From Pocillopora verrucosa (lineage: Eukaryota; Cnidaria; Anthozoa; Scleractinia; Pocilloporidae): a DNA stretch of 64,000 bases. Positions within the stretch are counted from its first letter, which is position 1; every line of letters starts with the position of its first letter. Shown here piece after piece: positions 57,300 through 64,000 of this stretch. The notes beneath the pieces were generated by a model that had not been told where the DNA came from, did not search any database, and saw nothing but the letters and a program-made list of their open reading frames with translations. The translations under genes and the position numbers were made by a program. The stretch spans positions 12,660,971-12,724,970 of the forward strand of contig NC_089319.1 of the NCBI RefSeq assembly GCF_036669915.1, given 5' to 3'.

Positions 57300-57720
57300 A
57301 ATACACTGAGCACGCAGGAAATCTGCGGAGAGCGCGTTAAAGTTGTTAAAAATGTTTTGATTACCTTTATAACTAAGATGCAGTCCTCCCTTGATTAGGC
57401 CATTTTCTGTGATCTTTAGATGCTGGATAAGTTTCCATCCATTCTGACGGCACTAGCTCTTTAGATGTTTATTGGCATCTTTCACCGCTCTATTGAATTC
57501 ATCCCTTGTGGAAGTAAGCCTTGATATAGCGGAGGTGGCGTTGGATGAATTTTCGATTTGTCTATGATCGATTCAGCATCTTGCAACACCTTTTATATTT
57601 AAGGTTACTGGAGCCGACATGGAGAACGACTTGGTCCGGCGAATGCTTCAGTCTAGCTTTGAGGTTGGCCTTCGTAGCTTTTGAGGTGGAATAACTTGAC
57701 CACTGCTCGATGGCCAACGG
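57300..57720 (-). pseudogene. SGNH-hydrolase-like domain remnant
   Basis: On the minus strand, ANLKARLKHSPDQVVLHVGS resembles the block around HVGTND in the SGNH-like domains found in some CR1-type elements and coral repeat proteins. Further along are NGWKLIQHL and GGLHLSYKGN, matching the usual NGLHLN end block. Stops and a Ser-Ser where Thr-Asn is expected indicate decay. Confidence 0.45.
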
Positions 57721-58020
57721 CTTTTTCTAGCTTTTTACAACATATATTTGTCTTTGTTAAGGAAGCTCCAATTGATAGGGTTGTACATCAGTGTTGTAGC
57801 CACAAATGCTCGTTACATGTCCAACTTCACCTCCAAAATGGCTAAACGAAATGAAGTTCAGTAATAAATACGTAACCGGTTGCAAGAAATGGATTACACG
57901 TTATAGTTGTCACAATTCAATTGCAAGGTAAAGAAATTAACAAACGAGAAAACAAAAATAAAGGAAAACAAAAGACACTTACAAACGTCGCACGAGATAT
58001 GGGTCAACTGCCAAATTAAA

Positions 58021-58063
58021 GACGATGTAAAGCGACGTAAAGCAACGTAAAGTGGCGTAAAGC
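58021..58063. repeat. Ten-base tandem repeat, four units
   Basis: Units of the form GACGTAAAGC, with one or two changes each. Confidence 0.7.
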
Positions 58064-58143
58064 GATCGAGAGAGATGGTAGAAACAGTTAGACGGTTCGA
58101 ATAGTTAAACGGTTGATCCGAATGAATAAAATCCGCGGAAAGA

Positions 58144-58599
58144 CTAATACAAGGGACATAAACAAAAGGCAATTATGCAGGAAAGAGTAACAGAATATTG
58201 ATGAAAGTTATGCGCACAGGACAAAAGGCATGAACGAACTGTGACAAAAGAAGAGTACGAATTTGTAATCAATCGAATTTTGGCGGCAACAGTAATGTAA
58301 TTATCGGAGACCTTAGCAATGGACTGTGTCCCATCCTCATTGTTCCTTTGTTTTTGTGTTTTAAATCTTTTTCTTTTCCTTGCTAACAACTTGCCCGTTG
58401 GTTGCGCAATTGTATTGTCAGAAGGCATTTTTGACTCCTCCTCATTAATTGGATTCATTGCCAGAAATGCCGGACAAAATGGCGGCGGTGGTGGTTTGCT
58501 GCCTGGGAACGGAGTATTTAAAAATGGCTGGAGTGTTACAATAACATGAATGGAACAATGAACTAAATTGAAAAATAAAAATACCTCGAGATGCTGCAT
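58144..58599 (-). other. Unrecognised 151-codon open frame
   Basis: The longest open frame of the 17 kb segment outside transposon remnants. The middle has a proline run, NPINEEESKMPSDN and a basic stretch KLLARKRKRFKTQKQR; the C-terminus is Cys/Ser-rich. A start at MNPINEEE may be more natural than the upstream Met. There is no known domain, and it may be a chance frame or a single exon. Confidence 0.25.
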
Positions 58600-60436
58600 A
58601 TGTTTCCCTGACCTCTCATTTTTTTTTTAGAACATCTGACAAATTCGAAAATATAAATAGATAAATCAACGAGACTTCCTTGTAAGGTCCAAATGCATAT
58701 CAAATAGAAGGCGGTGTGTGCACTCCGATTGCGTTGAAAGAAACGAATTTGTTTATCACCCACTGTCACCCTAAGATCAAAATCTGCCTTTTTTCAAGAA
58801 AGGTAAAGTAAGCTTCGATTTTGTTCTCAGGTAATGGACATATTGCCGTCATAGGAAGATCAATCCACCGAGACGGCATCAGTTTGCACGGTGGATATTT
58901 CTTCCAATGATGAGTATGATCTTTGCTTCCCAAAGGTTACTAAGCAATTACGGTGTTGTGTACGTTTTGTGTACTTTCACTGTCGCGCTAAAGGGAGAAA
59001 GTTGAATTCTCTAGCAAGGGAATTTCGTCGCCATATCAGGTCTGCAGTTTTAGTTTCAGTAGATGTTGTAAATATTGTCAAATGAACTTTGTTTTTCCGG
59101 GAAAAGTCCTGTCCTTTATCTAATAAAATAAAACGAATTCCTCATCATTTATCATCTCTGTGTACAGCTTACAATTTTTCATGTTAGTGATGGCATTGAA
59201 GAGGCATTGTGAACGGTATTGCAGCGGTATTCATGAAATGAGCTTCACGATCCCATTTAGGAATTTGAATTGTAGAAGTGATTGAGGAGGGATATCATCC
59301 CAAGGAGCTTCTTGTGGCATAATATACCTAAAGAATATTTCACCAAACATAAAAGGGCGACTAAAAGGATTTCTTCGTTTCTTAAAAGAGGTACCGACGA
59401 CGCGCCACCAGCACAAGGGAGGTGGCAAATGCGATCATGCGACCCTCCACAAATGCTTAGGGTGGACGCACCTCCATGGAGCCATTTCCTACCAAGGCAT
59501 ATCCCACTAAGGTTCTGTCCCAGTCCACCAAGTAAATACAGAACACAGACTTACTGCAGCAGCTAAAGTTCATACACACTAACGTTCTAGTAATGTTATT
59601 ATCAATGTTATCTCAGTTATCTCTCAATAAAGTGCAAATGCTAGTCTAAATTGAAATAGAGTTTAAGTTGTTTTTGTTCGCTACTACTGGCTTCTTCTAC
59701 GTGCTACGTGACGTTACACTGGTTGTCATGTTTCGATGGTGGCTTATACCAGGAAACAATGGAGTCAGCTCCTTCCCCCTGATTTTACTTAAAATTATGC
59801 TCCTGATTTTGTATTATGCTACATTTAGTGGCTCAGTTTAAGAGTGTTTCAGAACCCTTCCACCCCTTCCCCCTCCCCTTCCTCCCTACCACCGACAGGT
59901 AAAAATTACAAGAGATAAAAGGTTTGTTGCACTTAAAAACGAAACCTTTTCCTGGATTCAATCATCAGGCTACGCATAACCAGGCCCTAATAGATTGTGG
60001 TAGTAAAAGTAGTGTATTATGGTACTAGCATTGCCCGATTTTTTCCATATCATGCTTAAAATCATGCTCGGTTTTGAAAATTATGCTAGGTTTTGTAAAG
60101 TATGCTTTTCAAGTATGAAACACAAAACATTTCAAAACTATAATTTTTTTTGCTCCGATAAAACACAACTGCATATTTAATGTGTTCTGACATTTTGTTG
60201 CCTGTGGGAGTGGGAGCAAGGACCGATCCAATCTTTACTTCTGGGGTGTGCCCAGTCCTCTAGACGACGACCAACGTAGTATTGCTGTAACAATAGACCG
60301 ACCTTGAAAATGACCGACCTTGAACTGATGATCAATCTTTGCGATCAAGCAAGTTATGACTCTGGTAAAGTTCCTTTGGAAAAAAAACATATGCTGGTTA
60401 TGCTGTAAAAAATGGAAAATACGAAATAGGAAATAC

Positions 60437-60830
60437 GGTCTGGAAAGAAGGAATCTGCGATGAGAAGTGAATGTCATTGAAAAAAAGATCAGAAGCATCT
60501 TGGGTGGAATCATCTGCATGGGAGGCTGTGCACATATTTGGCACACTCTCACAGGGCAGATGGCCGCTTAGACCTAGTAGAAGAGTTTGGGGCTTAGTTC
60601 CGTTTTCAATTTCATTTCTGCTGTGGCGGTCTGGATAGAAGGAATCTGCAATAAGAAGTGAATGCCACTGGAGAAAAGATCAGATGCGCGGTCTTGGGTG
60701 GAATCATCTGCACGGAAGGCTGTACGCATATTTGGCACACTCTCGCAGGGAAGATGGGCGCGTAGACCTGGTAGAGGAGCTTGGGGCTTATTTCCGTTTT
60801 CAATTTCATTTCTGCTGTGGCGTTTTGCAG
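60437..60830. repeat. Two-copy tandem repeat, period 191 bases
   Basis: Copy one begins at GGTCTGGAAAGAAGGAATCT (60437) and copy two at GGTCTGGATAGAAGGAATCT (60628). Both run through GGTGGAATCATCTGCA and TTTGGCACACTCTC to TTTCTGCTGTGGC. Both contain an open frame on the minus strand, but I do not recognise a protein. Confidence 0.75.
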
Positions 60831-63156
60831 AGATATTCACATACTTTTGGGTAGGTGCTCAGAAACTTTCGCTCTGGCGAGTATAAACGATTACTGTATT
60901 ATATGATAGTCAGGCGACAACTGACAACTATATTTTAATCTATTCCACTCCCTGAACAACATGTAGATTACAACAAGCATTTTTAGATTAACTTCAGTGA
61001 ACGTTTGTAATCAAAATGCGGCTGAAAATTTGTCTTTGGGGTGCGAACAATCAAACCATTGTGTGTTATCTCTGTCTAAAATCTCGTATCAGATTTCCGC
61101 ATAATGGTCCCCCACACCCATAAAAGCCACAGAGAAGCTGTTGCCTAAACCTCTCATCACCTGAACTTTTAGCGATAGGAAATGGGTGGATGGAAAATAA
61201 TACTTTGCTGCTTTCTTTCTTGGAAGATCTCTCGTAACAGGAAAAGATTTGAACGATTACCCACGGAAAACGACGATAAAAGCGAGGGTAAATAAAGCAC
61301 CCGATTTTAGCCGATTTTAAATTCCAGAGAACACTGCTTAAGAGAACAGCTATATATTGGCAAATCAATTCTTGATTTTATGCGCGTATGGACTTTGATA
61401 TCTGTCGTGAGTTTTTTCCCATTTAAACTGAAATCACTACTCCTCTATCGATGACATTTGATGGCAATTTAGCTAAGAGGATAGCTAAAGATTTGAATAT
61501 TTCTAAATTGTTTGACCTTACAACTACAAGAAGACTGAGTTGTAAGACCCAAACAATCCCCTTCCTAGCACATTTGAAATGAGATGATGCAAAAAACTGT
61601 TCATAGATTTAACTCGTTGTCATAATCAGTTGTCAATGTAGTTAGCTCTAAGATATTAGCATTTGGGTGCTATTCTGTAAATGAGAGACTAATTTATGTT
61701 TGTATGGATGTACTGATTTGAAAATCTACAACTGATTCCATAACAAAAACCGCAATCCAATGTATTTGCAATGGGGCCCTGTGTATATAGAAAGGCCATC
61801 GTACTTAAAGTAGATATTAATCGTATTATTCGGCCATTTCTTGACCAAATGTGTTAACCATGAACTTCCAAAATATTATCTGCCTAAAAAAACATACTCA
61901 GCTGCATTCTAAATATCGACTGAAAAATATAACTTCAAGTATGACTATTTACCCAGTCCATGGTGAGATTTAGTGGAGGTATGCTGCAAATATTAATAAA
62001 TCGTTAAATAAGCCATCTGCCTTTGGGTAATAGGGAAATAAGACAAAATTAAGAAAGCATTACTGGGGCTCTTGAGATGCTATGAATGGCATAAACAAAA
62101 ACGAAGATCGATTACGATTGTTTCTCTTTCTAACGTGGCTTGGACATTTATTACTAAATTTCATATGTCACATCTCATAGCTATTCTTCGATATCAGGTA
62201 AAACTCGTGTCGTTCTTATCTTCCTTCTCCAAAGTGATGTTCTAAATTTCTTCGAGGATGTTGGCGTTAGAGAGTGACGGTATTAATCTTCCTTCCCTCA
62301 AGCATTTGACCAACATTACGGCTAAGAGCCTTTAGGCAGTCTTCTACTCTCATATCATACTAAAACATAGTTAAACACACATACCATACTTCAAATTTGA
62401 TCGTCGGATTGATCTAACTACATTCTAACTACACTATTGTTTTAAGCCCACGCTTGAATAACAATGGCTGTCAAAACTAAACAATGGCCTATTCAAGAAA
62501 ACCACTCATTTGTAAAATAGACGATTTACCGCGAGTTTTAAAAATGATCTTAGCGCATCAGCTGCTTTATGCAACTAAACCACGCGATGATGAATGATCA
62601 CAGAAAAAATGATCGTGACGGGAGTTCTTTTCAGAGCTCATAGAACCTCTGATTCACCCTCATCTCATACAAGTAGTTCCACCTTTTCTTGTGGAAAGCA
62701 ATCCAGTGTACATGATTCAAATGAGCGGTGAAGCAGCTTGGAAATGCAGAGAGTTTTACTGGCTGCCTCATAGAGTATTTGATTTACTCCAAGCGAGCAT
62801 GCTGCCTCTCGGCTAGAAGCTTAATGAATCCTTCTGCGATCGCGTTGGTCGCACAGTCGGCGAAGATATAAAAGAATACAAATAAAGCGCGTGAACAGAA
62901 GACAATATTTTTTTGCTACCCTGTGTAGCAGTCGTTTTCTCCCCAAAGGAAAAAGGCGAACTAAAAGCTTATGAGACTCAAACAAAGAGAACCCGCACGG
63001 GAACCAACCAGCCTGTAGCTCAAACACGAGGAGTAGACAGAGGGCACGTGAGTTGCTCTCTTTTACTGGCTGCCTCGTGTGTGACTTTTATTTCGTTTCG
63101 AAGAAACAAGTGTCAGAATGACTTACAGACCTAAAAACGTCCTTTCTATCGTAGAA

Positions 63157-64000
63157 ATGTTATGTAAATATGCAACTTTTAATCTCGGCTCAGCACAAAT
63201 GTCCAACTTCTGTCCCATGACATTTTCATTCAGACAAGCTGATATAAGGTACAGGAGTATAGAAATATAAAATATGACGATGTTTTCGGCAACTTTTGGC
63301 ACAGCCGGCCAACATATTAATCACATTTTCGAAAATTCCACCTAACAATGCATTTGCACAAAAACCGGACTAAATTATAAGAAATTTCCATCGCCAACTT
63401 TTTTAGTTGACGCCTGGATTGAGCACTGTGAACCTTTTTTATGATTTCTGATACCATAAAACGTCATTCAGAAGAGAAAATTCTTCATCCCTACAGCCGC
63501 CAAAAGCTGACTCTTCGCTTCTCTTTTCGTTGGCTGTGCCTTTATACGTACAAATCCATCACATAATGACAAATTGTGACATAAATAACGAATGATTTTT
63601 TGGTATATGAAATAAATCTAATCTAAATTCTTTTATACAAACTACGGCGTGAATAATGTCGTGCGTTGTTCTTTCGTGTTTTAATGTTTCACGGTGTCAA
63701 ACACCAGAAACCAAGCTTGCTCTCATTCCTTAATCTGCGCACAGAGTCAATGATAGTTGCTCTTTCAACTTTCATTAACAATTCATTCTCGTACACTAAA
63801 TTTGCATCAGCAATAATATGCTCCATACCAATACCTTACAGAATTCCTTCGCTTTCAATAATCTACAATTATTACAATTAATTTTTAGTTTTCTTTACTA
63901 GAAAGCCTAGGCCTGCATTCTCAGGTATTTGCACATAAACTCTGAGCCAGTCAGGCTGGTGATAACATACCAGAGCACTTTTTAGAGTGAACCCTCAAGT
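63157..64000. repeat. Further mosaic copy of the repeat unit, running off the right edge
   Basis: 63157-63560 matches 18851-19255. 63620-63770 matches the GPCR 3' flank near 17455-17600. From 63783 it matches the four-copy family (10126, 19490, 34310). The order differs from copy 1, so this unit has been rearranged. Confidence 0.8.

Larger units (their letters stand above)
46124..63156. other. 17 kb segment interrupting the repeat unit
   Basis: Sequence that is continuous in copy 1 (18840 to 18860) is split here between 46123 and 63157. The inside holds mostly decayed transposable elements, listed separately. I see nothing recognisable in 46130-47450, 47800-49100, 52420-54200, 54780-56140, 58600-60420 and 60850-63150, apart from short frames without known domains (for example 55363-55545 minus and 58891-59085 plus). 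Confidence 0.65.

Overview
This is eukaryotic nuclear DNA, most likely from an anthozoan cnidarian such as a stony coral. That is inference. It rests on AT-rich, intron-containing genes, a rhodopsin-class receptor with short GT-AG introns, and a mix of Penelope-like, Crypton, MULE/Mutator and CR1-type elements of the kind I know from coral assemblies. There are no operons, ribosome binding sites or other prokaryotic features.

The window is dominated by a large imperfect duplication with a period of about 24-27.5 kb. Block I (1-3868 / 27530-31396) carries a multi-exon MULE-type transposase-like gene on the minus strand. Copy 1 is open through every visible exon. Copy 2 has lost its first exon, has a frameshift and has a stop codon. 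Block II (8087-13725 / 32242-37763) carries a broken Crypton-type tyrosine recombinase, a broken RecB-like PD-(D/E)XK nuclease-like gene and a broken TKL-like kinase, all on the minus strand. Block III (13739-18850 / 41509-46123) carries a plus-strand class A peptide-type GPCR. By eye, blocks I and II differ between copies by about 1-3%, while block III differs by about 7-10%. The change occurs at one junction, where copy 2 holds 3.7 kb that copy 1 lacks. A third, more diverged part-copy at 19263-21770 holds the only intact version of the nuclease-like gene. Its proposed first exon is at 24200-24406. More pieces of the unit lie at 31970-32236 and from 63157 to the right edge.

Between these blocks are younger or unrelated pieces: Penelope-like elements (7163-8035, 25885-26036, 31456-31690, and a head-to-head pair at 49111-50745) with candidate hammerhead ribozymes, RecQ-like helicase fragments (22699-23690), a foldback element built of nested palindromes (24610-25255), an inverted-repeat element (26121-26542), LINE tails, a Mutator-like transposase remnant (51935-52400) and an SGNH-like remnant. 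The 17 kb at 46124-63156 interrupts copy 2 and contains mostly such remnants; I see no convincing intact host gene in it.

The genes most likely to be functional are the two GPCRs, the MULE-like gene copy 1 (left end cut by the window) and the nuclease-like gene at 20915-24406. The repeated linkage of a receptor, a nuclease-like gene and a kinase is the most unusual feature. Whether it is a functional cassette or a passenger of repeated duplication cannot be settled from sequence alone.
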